Source: Streptomyces sp. AC1-42W (GTDB taxonomy: Bacteria > Actinomycetota > Actinomycetes > Streptomycetales > Streptomycetaceae). From it: a stretch of 64,000 nucleotides of DNA. The DNA is taken from the NCBI RefSeq assembly GCF_003248355.1, contig NZ_QKWY01000002.1:1860001-1924000 (forward strand). Reading direction: 5' to 3'. Numbering within the stretch: the stretch's first letter is position 1; every line of letters begins with the position of its first letter. This document shows, in pieces, positions 1 through 9,040 of the stretch. Below the pieces are notes generated by a model that made no database searches, had not been told where the DNA came from, and saw only the letters and a program-made list of their open reading frames with translations. The translations under genes and the position numbers were made by a program.

Positions 1-481
1 CTTCGACGTAGTCGCCCGGGGTGAGGGCGGCGGCCTCGGCCGCGGTCCGTATCGCCGCCAGCTCCAGCGCACTGAACGCGAAGTCGAACTCGTCGTCCGG
101 TTCCGTGCAGAGGATCCTGTCGGCGACCGTGGTGTCAGGTTTGGTGGGGATGCCTGTGCGGGTGCAGATCTGTTCGACGGAGGCGGTCAGCTCGGTGACG
201 GATTCGGTGAGCCACCCCAGGGCAGAGGCGTAGGAGGCCAGGGTGAACAGGCCGGCCGGGGTGACCAGGCTGGCCTCGGCGGCCACGAGCCGTTCGAACC
301 GGTCGTTCAGGTCGCCGATGACGCGGGGCCCGGCCGCGAGCGGGCCGAGTACCGGATGCAGGTAGGACCGGCTCGCGGCGGTCGGGTAGTCGGTGGTCAG
401 GATGCTGGAGACGCTCTGTGCCGCGTCGGTGAGACATTCGGCCAGCTCGATGCGGGTCAGGGAGGTCTGTTCGGGGGTCAT
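1..481 (-). CDS. Hypothetical protein, C-terminus beyond the window
   Basis: The reading frame opens at the ATG at 479-481 and runs off the left edge, giving at least 160 residues. I do not recognise the family. The visible part is mainly helical and acidic. Near its end is a segment (ELAAIRTAAEAAALTPGDYVE) that resembles the helix-turn motif of MobC-like relaxosome or antitoxin-type proteins, which would suit a conjugative element, but this is only a resemblance. The start overlaps the stop of the upstream gene by four bases (ATGA), so it is probably translated from the same message as the genes up to about 4.8 kb. Confidence 0.6.
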   Translation of the reverse strand, partial: MTPEQTSLTRIELAECLTDAAQSVSSILTTDYPTAASRSYLHPVLGPLAAGPRVIGDLNDRFERLVAAEASLVTPAGLFTLASYASALGWLTESVTELTASVEQICTRTGIPTKPDTTVADRILCTEPDDEFDFAFSALELAAIRTAAEAAALTPGDYVE

Positions 482-954
482 CGCTGGGGAACCTTTAGAA
501 GGGGTGCGGCAGCAGGTCGGGCATCGGTCGCGGGAGAGACCGATGCGGCTATCTGCTGAGTGGCGGCGTGGGGAGAGCGGGCGAGGGCAGCCTGCACGCG
601 CGTTTCGGCGGCGGTGGCCGGCGGGCGCTTCTGAATGGCGCCGGTGCGCAATTGCGCGGTGTGGTAGACGGCGTATTCCTTGCGGCTGCCGGCGGCGACG
701 AGATAGATCTCCCGCTGATGGGTGGAGGTCGCCGGGGCGTCGCGGAACTGGATGACCATCCGATAGTGCACGGCGGGGTCAACGTAGACCTTGTGGTAGC
801 CGGTGAGGAGGCCGTGCAGCGGCAGGCAGTCGCCGTTGCCGTGAACCAGGCCCTGCAGTTCCAGCAAGGCAAGATCGCGCATATCGTCGGGCAGTTCACG
901 GAGGTCGCGGATCGCGTCCGGATGGGCCGCGAAGGCGAAGCGCGCGCGGCTCAC
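478..954 (-). CDS. Hypothetical protein with possible RelE/ParE-like fold and AALxRS tail
   Basis: 158 residues from a GTG at 952-954; a longer in-frame upstream extension is arginine/proline-rich and looks like out-of-frame translation of the upstream gene. Residues 1-90 have the pattern of small mRNA-interferase-like folds: a His-Pro-Asp-Ala helix, a 'LPDDMRDLALLELQGL' helix, then strands with 'GYHKVYVD', 'YRMVIQFR' and 'EIYLVAAGSRKEYAVYHTA'. There is no adjacent antitoxin, so a toxin role is only a guess. The last 40 residues are a low-complexity Ala/Pro tail starting at 'RVQAALARSP', a motif also seen at the ends of three other proteins of this element. The stop overlaps the next start. 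Confidence 0.6.
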   Translation of the reverse strand: MSRARFAFAAHPDAIRDLRELPDDMRDLALLELQGLVHGNGDCLPLHGLLTGYHKVYVDPAVHYRMVIQFRDAPATSTHQREIYLVAAGSRKEYAVYHTAQLRTGAIQKRPPATAAETRVQAALARSPHAATQQIAASVSPATDARPAAAPLLKVPQR

Positions 955-994
955 GGCATCGATCCAACAGCCGGGCGGCGGAAGGAGACGGTGT

Positions 995-1570
995 TCATGC
1001 CGCCAACTCCGTCTGTACGGGCGCCGGGGTGGCGAGCACGCGGTGGCCGGGCCGGGCCGGGCTCGTCGTACACGCGGCGAACGGACCGTCGGGAGCACGC
1101 AGGTGGAGGAGGGTCTGGTCGAGGTGGTCGCGGTGCCAGGTCGAGGGCCCGGACAGGCCGGCCTCGGCGTCGGTGAGCTGCTGCCATGCGAGCCACAGCG
1201 CGTGCAGCCGCGCGACGGCTTCGGGGTGCTCGTGCCACTGCGCGCACCAGGGCCGGGTCGTGCTGATCTCCCGTCCGTAGACCGGGAGGAGAAGGTAGTT
1301 CACCCAGTCACTGAGGGCCGCCAGCTCGGCCTCGTACGCCTCGCCCGCTAGGGCGACGACGAACAAAGAGGTCGGCTCCTCCCCGTCCTGGGCAGGAGCG
1401 GCCGGTCCGGGGATGGCAGGGGACGGGAGTTCGGAGCCGAGGCGGTCGAGGATGACACCGTGCTGCCTGACCTCGGACACGGTCCTGGCCAGGGTACTAG
1501 CGAGGTCGTCGAGGTCCTCGTCCGCAATGCGGAACGGATCGTGCTCGGAGGCGGTCGTGCTGTCGGACAT
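995..1570 (-). CDS. DUF4913 domain protein
   Basis: 191 residues from the ATG at 1568-1570. The middle of the protein carries the DUF4913 signature: 'WVNYLLLPVYGREI', 'WCAQWHEHPEAVARLHALWLAWQ' and 'GPSTWHRDHLDQTLLHLRAPDGPF'. DUF4913 proteins are common in actinobacterial plasmids and integrative elements. Their biochemical role is unknown to me. Residues 1-60 are acidic and likely flexible. The gene lies between a broken C5 methyltransferase and a small gene, all on the same strand, as in other Streptomyces elements. A longer start upstream would overlap the methyltransferase remnant and has no better ribosome-binding site. Confidence 0.8.
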   Translation of the reverse strand: MSDSTTASEHDPFRIADEDLDDLASTLARTVSEVRQHGVILDRLGSELPSPAIPGPAAPAQDGEEPTSLFVVALAGEAYEAELAALSDWVNYLLLPVYGREISTTRPWCAQWHEHPEAVARLHALWLAWQQLTDAEAGLSGPSTWHRDHLDQTLLHLRAPDGPFAACTTSPARPGHRVLATPAPVQTELAA

Positions 1571-1663
1571 AAGGTCGTGCTCCATCTGTGGGTCGGCGAC
1601 ATGAGGAAGAGGATTCGCACGAACGCCGATTTGGCCCGGCCGGAACAGCGGGGTAGAGGGCAC

Positions 1664-2846
1664 CTACTCCGACGCCCTGCAGCGCGGGCACCGGGGGAAA
1701 GGTGGAACCAGCAGCCGCAGGGCCTCGCGGGCCTGTTGGGGGACGACACCGTTGCCCAGCGCGGTGAGCTGCGCGGGCCGTCCGAGGCCAGGGGTGGCGG
1801 TGACCCAGCCGGCCGGCAAACCCTGCATCCACTCCACGAACTCGGGCCGGAGCCGGCCTGCCGGATCGGTGGGTACCGGGGCGGGACGGGTGAGCATCTC
1901 CCACCGGGTGATCGCGGCGTCGTACGGTCCCCATCGCCGTTCGGGTCCGCGGCCCTCGGAGGCGGATCCGGCCACAGCGGTAGTGCCGCCGTTGGCAGGT
2001 TGCGGTGTAGCTGCCGGGGCAGGGAGGGCCCGGTCCGGTGGGAGGGCGAGAGGGAGGCTGCCGCGCTGGGCAGGGTCATGTCCCCGTTGCCGTGTCGCTG
2101 GTTGGGGGAGCCCTTGGTTCCGTCCGAAGCCTTCGGGGTCGGCAGCAGCCACTCGATCTCGTCGGCCAGGTTCGGGCCGTGGCCCCCGAGCTTCCGTTTC
2201 GCGGGGTGCTGGGAGCCTCCGTTTTTGGCGATGTTGCTGGTCGGGGTCTTGAGCAGGGTGGCCGGAGGGCCAGGCGGTGAGGAAGGTGCGCTCACGCCGG
2301 TGCGGGGCTCCGACGTCGGAGGCGCGAAGCACGAGCCACTTCGCGTCGTACCCGAGGTCGGCCAGGGATCCGAGTACGGCACCGAGTGCCCGCAAAGGAG
2401 GCTGGCCTGGGGTGTCTCCCAGACACCACGGGCAGGGTTCCACGTCGCCAGGGGAGCCGGCGGGCGAGGTGAGGAGTCCGCGGACATTTTCGATCACCAC
2501 GAGGCAGGGTCGGAGGGCCGCGATGGCACGGGCGACGTGCAGCCACAGCCCGGAACGGGTACTGGGGTTGAGTCCGGCACGGCGGCCGGCGACCGAGACG
2601 TCTTTGACAGGGGAAGCCTGCCGTCAGGACGCACACCCGCGGGACGGTGCTCCAGTCGACGAGGGCGATGTCGCCGAGGTTGGGCACCCCCGGCCAGTGG
2701 CGGGTCAGGATGCGCGAAGGGCCCGGATCAACTTCCGCGTGCCAGGCCAGAGTGCCCCCCAGAGCGGACAGCACTCCGAGGTCCAGTCCGCCATAGCCCG
2801 AGCAGAGCGAGCCGATCAGTGGAGCCCGTACGACGTCGGCCGGCAT
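1664..2846 (-). pseudogene. C5-cytosine DNA methyltransferase, broken by at least three frameshifts
   Basis: Reading from the ATG at 2846, the first frame encodes the SAM-binding start (LCSGYGGLDLGV) and the catalytic loop 'TAGFPCQ'. At an AAA run (TTT at 2603-2605 on the plus strand) the frame shifts by one base; removing one A joins it to 'DVSVAGRRAGL', then 'VIENVRGLL' and 'RRERTFLTAW'. Near 2270 the coding sense moves to another frame ('TPTSNIAKNGGS', 'LLPTPKASDG'), and near 1930 it returns ('GPYDAAITRWE', 'LTALGNGVVPQQA') to the stop at 1664. All key blocks of a phage-type C5 methylase are present but not in one frame. It may be a genuine pseudogene or partly the product of base-calling errors. 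Confidence 0.8.
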
Positions 2847-2847
2847 G

Positions 2848-3423
2848 TCACCGGCCCCGCCGCGCCGGGGCCGTGGAAGGTGCTAGAGGTGGTGAGGGCG
2901 GGGCCGCAGCGGTGGCCGAGGGGATAACCGGAGACCGGCTGAGCGCGGCCCGAAGCTGCACGGACGGCGGCGAGATCGTCGTTGCCGCGGTGCGCAGACA
3001 ATCGGCGGTATCGCGCAGACTGGTGTGCGCCTTGCAGAGCGCTTCGTCGATCACGTGTACGGCGGCCTCCCGGGCGTCGTCGGCGTCGGGCTGGACACGC
3101 AGGTGCTCGGTCCGGTCGAGGAAGGCGAGCTGCTCGGCGACTTGACCGAGCGCAGATAGCGCCTCGGCGGTGGGTTGTACGGCGGCGGTGTAGGCGGCGA
3201 GCACCTTCGGGGTGTGTGCTTCGGGTTCCTGGGCATCGCTGAAGAAGACCTCGTGGCCCATGCCGCTGGCCAGTTGGCCGAGAGCGGTTATCTGCCGAGC
3301 GATGTCACCGAGGACCGGCGGGCGCAGCGGGTCCGCGAGGTCGGGGAGCTTGCCGCGCTGGGCGTCGAGGGCTGCCGCAATGGAGCGCAGGGAGCGGATA
3401 TCCGCGCTGGGGGTGTTGTTCAT
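2848..3423 (-). CDS. Hypothetical protein with AALxRS Pro/Ala-rich tail
   Basis: 191 residues from an ATG at 3423. I do not recognise the family. Residues 1-150 look all-alpha, with regular heptad-like leucines (IAAALDAQRGKLPDLADPL, ITALGQLASGMGHEV, LSALGQVAEQLAFLD), so a helical bundle or coiled coil is likely. The end is an Ala/Pro/Arg low-complexity tail that starts 'VQLRAALSRSPVIP' and finishes in ARRGR. One base separates its stop from the start of the methyltransferase remnant downstream, which marks it as part of the same operon. Confidence 0.65.
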   Translation of the reverse strand: MNNTPSADIRSLRSIAAALDAQRGKLPDLADPLRPPVLGDIARQITALGQLASGMGHEVFFSDAQEPEAHTPKVLAAYTAAVQPTAEALSALGQVAEQLAFLDRTEHLRVQPDADDAREAAVHVIDEALCKAHTSLRDTADCLRTAATTISPPSVQLRAALSRSPVIPSATAAAPPSPPLAPSTAPARRGR

Positions 3424-3452
3424 AGTCGATCCAGACGTGAGGAGCGGAGGGA

Positions 3453-4616
3453 TCAGTGGTGGCCGCGTGCAGGTGGTCGTGTGCTGGCCGGTGCGGGGGC
3501 CGGGCCGGTCCGTCCGGCGGACGGTGGGACTGGCGACGGCGTGCTGCGGGCGAGGGCAGCGTGCATCCGCTCCGCAGGAGGACCACTCGAAGAGGGAGTG
3601 GGCTGGGGCGGGGGTGCGGGTGAGCGGCCCGTGGCGGTCTGCCAGCGCGCCCTCACCTCGTCGAGCGGGCCCAGGGCGTGCAAGGCGTGATTGATCAGCC
3701 GGCCCGGCGACAGCGCCTCAGTCCCAGCCAGGGCCAGTACCTCGTCGGCCGAGGCGGCGGCGGTCCGGGTGACGGAGGATCGGAGGACTTGCTCGCCGAG
3801 CCAGGCGGCATCGCCGGCACCGACGTCGTCGCAGATCGCGGCAAGATCCTCCGTCGTGAGCGTGCCGTCGGCCAGGAACCCGCGCCGCTGAGCCTCCCAT
3901 AGAAGGGTGAGGCGGTCGACGGGTTCACCGCGGTGGTGCAGCGCGCCGAGGCAGCGGTAGAGCTGCCCGTGACCCGGGTCGGCGAAGTCGCCCGGCCGCA
4001 GCCACCCCACCACCGCATCCATAGCCTTCGGCCGGTCCGCCAGGACAGCGAGGAGGAACTGTTCGTCCTCCATCACCGAGTTGGGGACCGGGCCGCCGCG
4101 GTCCGTGGCCGGTGGTTCGGTAGCCGGGACCGGGCGAGGCTCGGTGCCCCACCGCTGGGCGAGGTCGTCAAGAACCCCGGCCAGAACATCCGTCCGGTGC
4201 AGGGCGCCGTCGACCTGGCCCTGGAGCGCATCGGCGCGGGCGGCCTGGCGCAGGCGGACCGCATGCTGGGCGATGGTGCGGTGGATAGCGCCTTCCAACA
4301 CCATCCTCGCGTACACCGGGGCGTGTTCGGGGCGCGGACAGGCCGAGATCAGCATGTGTGCGTAGACGGCGGTCAGGCCCCGGACGTGGCGGCTGGCCTC
4401 GTCGACCGCATCGGTCACCCACGACAACGGCACAGTCCCCTCGGCGTCCAGCGCGCCGTGCCCGCCGGACTGGAGCTTGCGCAGCGCGGTGAACAGGGCA
4501 CGATGAACCGGCCGGTCGAAGTGCTCCGGGACGAGCCAGCCCAGGAGCGAGAGTTGGCCCGGGTCCAGGAGCACCGCGCCGAGGACCGCCTGCTCGGCCC
4601 TCTGCAGCGGTGTCAT
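3453..4616 (-). CDS. Duplicated DnaB N-terminal-domain protein, no helicase domain
   Basis: 387 residues. Residues 1-110 match the N-terminal domain of the replicative helicase DnaB ('MTPLQRAEQAVLGAVLLDP', 'EHFDRPVHRALFTAL'). A second, more diverged copy follows at about 180-290 ('MEDEQFLLAVLADRP', 'GDFADPGHGQLYRCLGALH'). No Walker A motif or RecA-fold ATPase domain is present, so it cannot be a helicase by itself. It may bind the host primase or DnaB, or help replication of the element (inference). The C-terminal 60 residues are Pro/Ala-rich and start 'RMHAALARSTPSP'. Its start overlaps the stop of the next upstream gene. Confidence 0.8.
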   Translation of the reverse strand: MTPLQRAEQAVLGAVLLDPGQLSLLGWLVPEHFDRPVHRALFTALRKLQSGGHGALDAEGTVPLSWVTDAVDEASRHVRGLTAVYAHMLISACPRPEHAPVYARMVLEGAIHRTIAQHAVRLRQAARADALQGQVDGALHRTDVLAGVLDDLAQRWGTEPRPVPATEPPATDRGGPVPNSVMEDEQFLLAVLADRPKAMDAVVGWLRPGDFADPGHGQLYRCLGALHHRGEPVDRLTLLWEAQRRGFLADGTLTTEDLAAICDDVGAGDAAWLGEQVLRSSVTRTAAASADEVLALAGTEALSPGRLINHALHALGPLDEVRARWQTATGRSPAPPPQPTPSSSGPPAERMHAALARSTPSPVPPSAGRTGPAPAPASTRPPARGHH

Positions 4617-4804
4617 CGCCGGTCAACCGGGCGCGGGAGTGCGTCCGTACGGGCGCGGAGGCCGGCGACGGCTCGGTCGGCAGCGGCTGAGGCCGTGGCG
4701 AGAGCATCCAGGGCGCTGGCGAAGACGGGGTCGTCGGTGCGTACGGCCCCAGCCTCGCTGACCAGCCACCACTGGCCGTTGCGTCGAACGGCTGGTGACC
4801 GCAT
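4613..4804 (-). CDS. Small hypothetical protein
   Basis: 63 residues from the ATG at 4802-4804; an earlier in-frame ATG at 4861 would add 19 residues of poor quality. The sequence opens with 'RRNGQWWLVSEAGAVRTDDPVF', a short beta-hairpin-like block, followed by an alanine-rich helix. I know of no assigned function. Its stop overlaps the start of the DnaB-N-like gene by four bases, so the two are probably translationally coupled. Confidence 0.6.
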   Translation of the reverse strand: MRSPAVRRNGQWWLVSEAGAVRTDDPVFASALDALATASAAADRAVAGLRARTDALPRPVDRR

Positions 4805-4882
4805 GAGTCCCCCGGCGTGAGTCCGAGGGAAACCAAGGCGGAGAGGGGAGAACACGATCAACTCCTGTGCAGTGAAGGGGTG

Positions 4883-5224
4883 TCACGAAGCGAGGTCGTG
4901 ATCGGTCTGGGTGGGGGTGCCGGATCGGCAGGACCAGGGGGAGCATCCGTCCGGCTCACCGTTCTCCAGCTCGGCGTCGGCGACCGCGTCGAAGACATCG
5001 GTCTGCCGCCCGGACCACTCGTGGGCGGTGACCCGGTCGATCGGCGCCTGGTCAAGGGGGCGTCGGCTTCGGTGCAGGTACGCCTGTCCGAGCAGGGGCT
5101 TGCCTTCGGCGGTCGCGCGGGCGTTGCCCGAGCGGATCGCCGCATCGAAGGCCACGACGTCCTTCCATTCCTCGGGGGACTCGTCGCGCAGGGCCCGCCA
5201 CTGCGAGTTGCCGTGGTACGGGCA
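4883..5224 (-). pseudogene. 3' half of a PAPS-reductase-like gene, split by a transposon
   Basis: This is the C-terminal third of a phage-type phosphoadenosine-phosphosulfate-reductase-like protein. It begins at 'CPYHGNSQWRALRDESPEEWKDVVAFD' and ends '...GCSPWSCRSGTPTQTDHDLAS'. Its first two thirds lie at 9229-9814. If the 4.0-kb insert and one copy of the shared GGCA are removed, the two halves join in frame as 'SACLGCPYHGN', giving a continuous 307-residue protein. The CxxC (LGCPYHG) region is typical of this family. Upstream transposon sequence adds a junk extension to this frame. The half has no start of its own. Confidence 0.85.
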
Positions 5225-5226
5225 AG

Positions 5227-5240
5227 TTATTGAGAATCGA
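5227..5240. repeat. Left terminal inverted repeat of the dual-recombinase transposon
   Basis: TTATTGAGAATCGA. The inverse of the right end reads TTATGTGGAATCGA, so the outer TTAT and inner GAATCGA are identical and only three central bases differ. This is probably the recombinase binding and crossover region. Confidence 0.8.
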
Positions 5241-5327
5241 GACAGGTTCGTGACCTTTCGTCTGGGGGAGGGATCGCCCTCCCAGGGCGGTTGCGGGGTG
5301 CGTGAACGGGCGTGGTAGACACGCGGC

Positions 5328-5702
5328 ATGGCTGCGTTCATGGCGTTCTTCGATGGTTCGACCACCACCTGGCGGGTCAGCTCAGCCGCCGTGACTTCCG
5401 CGATCACGGAACTCTGGGCCGAGGTCGAAGCCGATCCGACGCCACGAAGTGAGGTGTGTGCCTTCAGCTGGAGCTTCTGCACGGATGAGGGTCCGGGCGA
5501 GGCGCTCCTTCCGGAGGATGGGACGGGCCTGTACTTGGACGCGGCCCTGGCAGACTCGGCGCAGGTCGCTTGCTTGCTTCGCCAGCTGATGCCGGATTCC
5601 GTCGAGCTGGTGTTCTGCGATCAGGGTTACAACTTCGATGTTCGAGTCCAGCCGGGCGTCACCGCGGCGGAGCTCATCGCAGACGTGGATGCCCAATCCT
5701 GA
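5328..5702 (+). CDS. Hypothetical cargo protein of the transposon
   Basis: 124 residues, running towards the recombinase genes and the only plus-strand gene of the transposon. I do not recognise the family. It is a small acidic alpha/beta protein with blocks 'MAFFDGSTTTWRVSSAAVTSAI', 'GTGLYLDAALADSAQVACLLRQL' and 'VELVFCDQGYNFDVRVQPGVTAAEL'. The last block resembles the edge strands of small immunity-like or ligand-binding folds. It starts about 90 bp inside the left end and stops about 50 bp before the tnpB-like stop. Its place suggests a passenger gene rather than a tnpC. Confidence 0.6.
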   Translation: MAAFMAFFDGSTTTWRVSSAAVTSAITELWAEVEADPTPRSEVCAFSWSFCTDEGPGEALLPEDGTGLYLDAALADSAQVACLLRQLMPDSVELVFCDQGYNFDVRVQPGVTAAELIADVDAQS

Positions 5703-5753
5703 GTGGGAACCGTCCGCAGGCGATCGCGGCCTGGTGGAGGCGGCCAGTCTTGC

Positions 5754-7988
5754 TCAGCTGTCTCTCTCGCGGGAGATGGTCTCGGTGAGCTGGGTGAGGG
5801 GGATGAAGGCGGACTCGGTCCCCAGCTCTTTGGGTGTGGGCCCCGCAGGTGTGGGGATGTCGGCCAGTCGCTCGACAAGCGCGGTGACGGCGTCGCGGTC
5901 ACCTTCGAGTGCTTCGCGCTCGTCGTCGGTGAGGTCGACCTGTTCGAGCATCCTGTTGATGCCGTCCTTGACCGCGAGGAGCTGGCCCTTGGTCGACTCC
6001 TTGGGGACGTAGAAGGGGCAGCGGGCGCAGGCCATGCGGTGGGGGCACTTGGCGAAGAAGTCGTAGCTGCAGTAGCCGTCCCCGAGGTCGTAGTACTTCC
6101 AGGGCTGTTCGCCACCGGCGGCGGCGCCGGTGAGGATGCTGTCGCGGTCGATGAGGACCTCGATGGTGCGGATGTTGCGGGCGAAGTAGTCGGCTTTCCG
6201 GTAGGCGGCAGTCAGGGTTCGTTGGAGGATCTTGGCGTAGTAGCGGGTGCTGGCGGGGTGCTTGTGGCCGAGCCATTGCTGCAGGTCGCCGAGGGTGAGG
6301 GGGTCGCGGGCGTTGAGGAGTTGAGTGGCGATGGTGCTGCGGGCCCGGTGGCTGGTGAGGGCACCGCGGGAGTCTTCGGCAGGGATGCCGGCCTTCTGGC
6401 AGAGGGCCGGAATGATGTTGTCGTTGAGGTAGGCGTTGCCCACCAGTTGGCCGCGGTGGCAGAAGAGGTGCTGGCGGGGCAGGCCAGTCTTGCGGTCCGC
6501 GAGGTCGGGCTGGGGCGAGCGGACGAGTTTCCAGGCATCGATCAGTTCTCCGACGAGCGGGTCGACGGGCTTGGCGAAGGGCCGGCTGGTCTTGTTCTGC
6601 GGGATGTGCAGCAGGCAGATGGGGTAGGTCTCACCGGTTCGTTCGTCGGTTCCTTCGTCCCAGGTAATGCAGTCCAGGTCGAGGCGGCGCAGCTCGTCCA
6701 TGCGGCAGCCGGCGAACAGCCAGACGCCGACCATGGCCCGGACCATCTCGATGGGGTAGTAGGTGGCCTGCCAGCCCGCGGAGCGGGCCCGCGGTGTGCC
6801 GTAGGGCTTGAGGTCCTCGCTGTTGAGCGTCAGCCCGGCGGCCATGAGCTTGGCCCAGGTCGCGTCGTCGATGATCCGCGGGTTGGGTCCCATGAGCGCA
6901 CGGAGCGACAGCGGCATGCTCAACACCTGCCGCGGGTCGAACCGCGGCTTGATCCACTCCCATTCGATGAGGTCGTTGAAGAACCCTCGGATGCTGTCGA
7001 TCCGGTTGGCCTTCCCAGCGGGGCTCAGCGGTTGGCCGAAGCGGGAGCGGTTGCGGCTGTGCCCGGCCCACTGCCCGACGGTGGCGGTCATCGTGTCGGC
7101 GATGTACTCGGCCGCGATGTCACGCGTCCAGTGCTCGGGAGCGACCGCCTCAGGGTGCTTCTCGGCGGCCCAGCGGCCGGCGACCAGGATGGCCGAGAGC
7201 ATCGACCGCTTCGTCCCGGGTTCATGGGTGACCAGCCGCATCCACCGCAGGGCCGCATCCCGCCACGGGGACGGGACCGTGGCCAGGGCCGCGGTTTCCG
7301 GCCCGGCCTTGTCCTGGTTGGTGCGTAGAGGCGAGGAGATGATGCCCTTGTCGGCGAGGACGCGGGAGATCTTGAACAAGCCGCGGCGGCGGCTCGTCGC
7401 GCCGGTGGAGCGGTAGTGCTCCATCAGGTCTTCCAAGAGGGGTTCGCGCAGGTCCTCCAGGTGAGGGCTGTTGTTGCTCAGGAGGACGTCGATGGTCGCG
7501 TTGCGGACCTGCCAGGGCAACAGGTGCGTGGAGTTGCGCCAGGCCGTCAGGGTCTCCGCGACGGCATCGACTGCGGGCTGGATGGCCTGCGGGCCGAAGA
7601 CCAGGTCCGCGAGCCGGGCCAGACTGGTGATGCCGGCGGTGCCGTGCAGGCGGTGGTGTCCACCGAGCTGGTGGCCCAGAGCCGCCACATGAAACCGAAA
7701 TGCCCCGGCCTCCGCTGCGGCCTCTGCCCAGGCTTCCTCGTCCCAGGTCCAGTACGGCCTCTGCTGGCGGTGGACCTCCTTCAGTAAGCGAAACCGCGCC
7801 GAGCGGGCCTTGCCCGGATCCCAGGCGGAGGTGACCTCATCAATCGGGATGATCAAGCGCGCCAGATCCGCCGCTGCTCGGGCGTGCATCGCTTTCAACG
7901 GGGCGATGTGCTCCAGTGCTGTCACCTCCTTCGGTATGAGGTCGGGCAGCAGGTGCATGGTCAGCCGGTGGCTGGGGTTGTGGGTCAC
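5754..7988 (-). CDS. Large tyrosine recombinase, TnpB-like
   Basis: 744 residues. The catalytic half lies at about 430-610 with the family residues visible: Arg in 'GCRMDELRRLDLD', His-x-x-Arg in 'TSHRARSTI', and 'LGHKHPASTRYYA' with the second His and the nucleophile Tyr. After the catalytic domain comes a cysteine cluster (GYCSYDFFAKCPHRMACARCPFY, Cys spaced 8-6-3) that probably binds zinc, as in Tn554 TnpB relatives. The long N-terminal half is all-helical and likely binds DNA. Its ATG overlaps the TGA of the upstream recombinase, so the two are co-translated and probably act together. Confidence 0.9.
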   Translation of the reverse strand: MTHNPSHRLTMHLLPDLIPKEVTALEHIAPLKAMHARAAADLARLIIPIDEVTSAWDPGKARSARFRLLKEVHRQQRPYWTWDEEAWAEAAAEAGAFRFHVAALGHQLGGHHRLHGTAGITSLARLADLVFGPQAIQPAVDAVAETLTAWRNSTHLLPWQVRNATIDVLLSNNSPHLEDLREPLLEDLMEHYRSTGATSRRRGLFKISRVLADKGIISSPLRTNQDKAGPETAALATVPSPWRDAALRWMRLVTHEPGTKRSMLSAILVAGRWAAEKHPEAVAPEHWTRDIAAEYIADTMTATVGQWAGHSRNRSRFGQPLSPAGKANRIDSIRGFFNDLIEWEWIKPRFDPRQVLSMPLSLRALMGPNPRIIDDATWAKLMAAGLTLNSEDLKPYGTPRARSAGWQATYYPIEMVRAMVGVWLFAGCRMDELRRLDLDCITWDEGTDERTGETYPICLLHIPQNKTSRPFAKPVDPLVGELIDAWKLVRSPQPDLADRKTGLPRQHLFCHRGQLVGNAYLNDNIIPALCQKAGIPAEDSRGALTSHRARSTIATQLLNARDPLTLGDLQQWLGHKHPASTRYYAKILQRTLTAAYRKADYFARNIRTIEVLIDRDSILTGAAAGGEQPWKYYDLGDGYCSYDFFAKCPHRMACARCPFYVPKESTKGQLLAVKDGINRMLEQVDLTDDEREALEGDRDAVTALVERLADIPTPAGPTPKELGTESAFIPLTQLTETISRERDS

Positions 7989-9031
7989 GGTGTCTCCAGA
8001 AGACGGGCGAGGAGCCGCTCGCGGTCGGCGTGGAGGGTGGTGTTCGCCCGGTGGAAACGTGCTGCGAGCTCACGGCCGGACAGGTGGATGTAGCGCATGG
8101 TCGTGGCCAGGTCGCGATGGCCGGCGTACTGGGCGATCTGGTCGATGGTCCAGTCGGCCCGGGCCAGGTCCGTCAGCCGTAGGTGCCGGAACGTGTGCGT
8201 GGAAAGGCGACTGACACCGGACGTGCTGCTGAGACGTTCGACGATCTTCGACCAGCTCGACGCTCCGAGCGGACCACCTGGGTTCCGGTTCGACGTCGAC
8301 CGCAACAGCGGTCCGCCGACCCTGCCGACCGAACTGCGTCGCTCGGCCAGGTAGGCCATGAACAGCTGCCCCGTCGCCTCCCCGTAGGTGACTTCCCGCG
8401 ACCGCTTGGACTTCGTCGTCTCCGCCCTCAGCCGGATCAGGCTGTAGGCGGGATCGAAGTCATCGCCGGAGAGCTGGACGAGTTCCTCGCGGCGTAGGGC
8501 GCCGTCATAGGCGAGAGAGATCATCAGACGGTTCCGCAGCGGCTCGGCACGAGCCACCTCCAGGATCCGCTGCCAATCGGCCTCCGTCGGTATCCACGGC
8601 GCTTGCTCGATACGCCGAACCAGACCCCGCTTGGGCCGGCGCCCTCGTCTGCCAGCCTGACCGCGCCGCACCGGGTTCCGCTCCCGCAGCCCGTCCTCCA
8701 CCAGAAACTCGTAGAAGGTTCGGACTGCCACGAGCCGCTGCTGCACCGTTGCGTTTGCCAGCCCCGGACCCGCCCGGCTCGCGCCCTTCCCCCGCGGCCG
8801 ACCAGGCGGGCGCTCCAACATCTCCCCGATCCACGCCGCCACCGTGTCCGCCTTCGCGTACAGCGGTTCCGTACCTTCCGCAGCGCAGAACCGCAGATGG
8901 TCCTCCACCGCGCGGCCGTACGCGTCGATCGTGTTCGGCGCCCGCCCGATGTTCGCCATGAACTGCAACCACCTGCGGGCTTCTTGATCCGCTGTCAGGG
9001 TAGGGAACTTGTCCCACGGGACGTCGACCAT
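7985..9031 (-). CDS. Tyrosine recombinase, TnpA/XerC-like
   Basis: 348 residues. A SAM-like core-binding domain is at about 20-125 ('APNTIDAYGRAVEDHLRF', 'VQQRLVAVRTFYEFLVEDG'). The catalytic domain follows with Arg in 'GALRREELVQL', His-x-x-Arg in 'THTFRHLRLTD', and 'AGHRDLATTMRYIH' holding the last His and Tyr. Length and layout fit XerC/D-type and Tn554 TnpA proteins. It is the first gene of the transposon. Only about 10 bp separate its ATG from a MITE, so its original promoter region has been displaced and the MITE may now set its expression. Confidence 0.9.
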   Translation of the reverse strand: MVDVPWDKFPTLTADQEARRWLQFMANIGRAPNTIDAYGRAVEDHLRFCAAEGTEPLYAKADTVAAWIGEMLERPPGRPRGKGASRAGPGLANATVQQRLVAVRTFYEFLVEDGLRERNPVRRGQAGRRGRRPKRGLVRRIEQAPWIPTEADWQRILEVARAEPLRNRLMISLAYDGALRREELVQLSGDDFDPAYSLIRLRAETTKSKRSREVTYGEATGQLFMAYLAERRSSVGRVGGPLLRSTSNRNPGGPLGASSWSKIVERLSSTSGVSRLSTHTFRHLRLTDLARADWTIDQIAQYAGHRDLATTMRYIHLSGRELAARFHRANTTLHADRERLLARLLETP

Positions 9032-9040
9032 GGCTCCAAG

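Noticed and set aside
5703..7328. A 541-codon plus-strand frame over the large recombinase
   Set aside because: Low-complexity Gly/Val/Glu composition; the minus strand encodes the full catalytic motifs.
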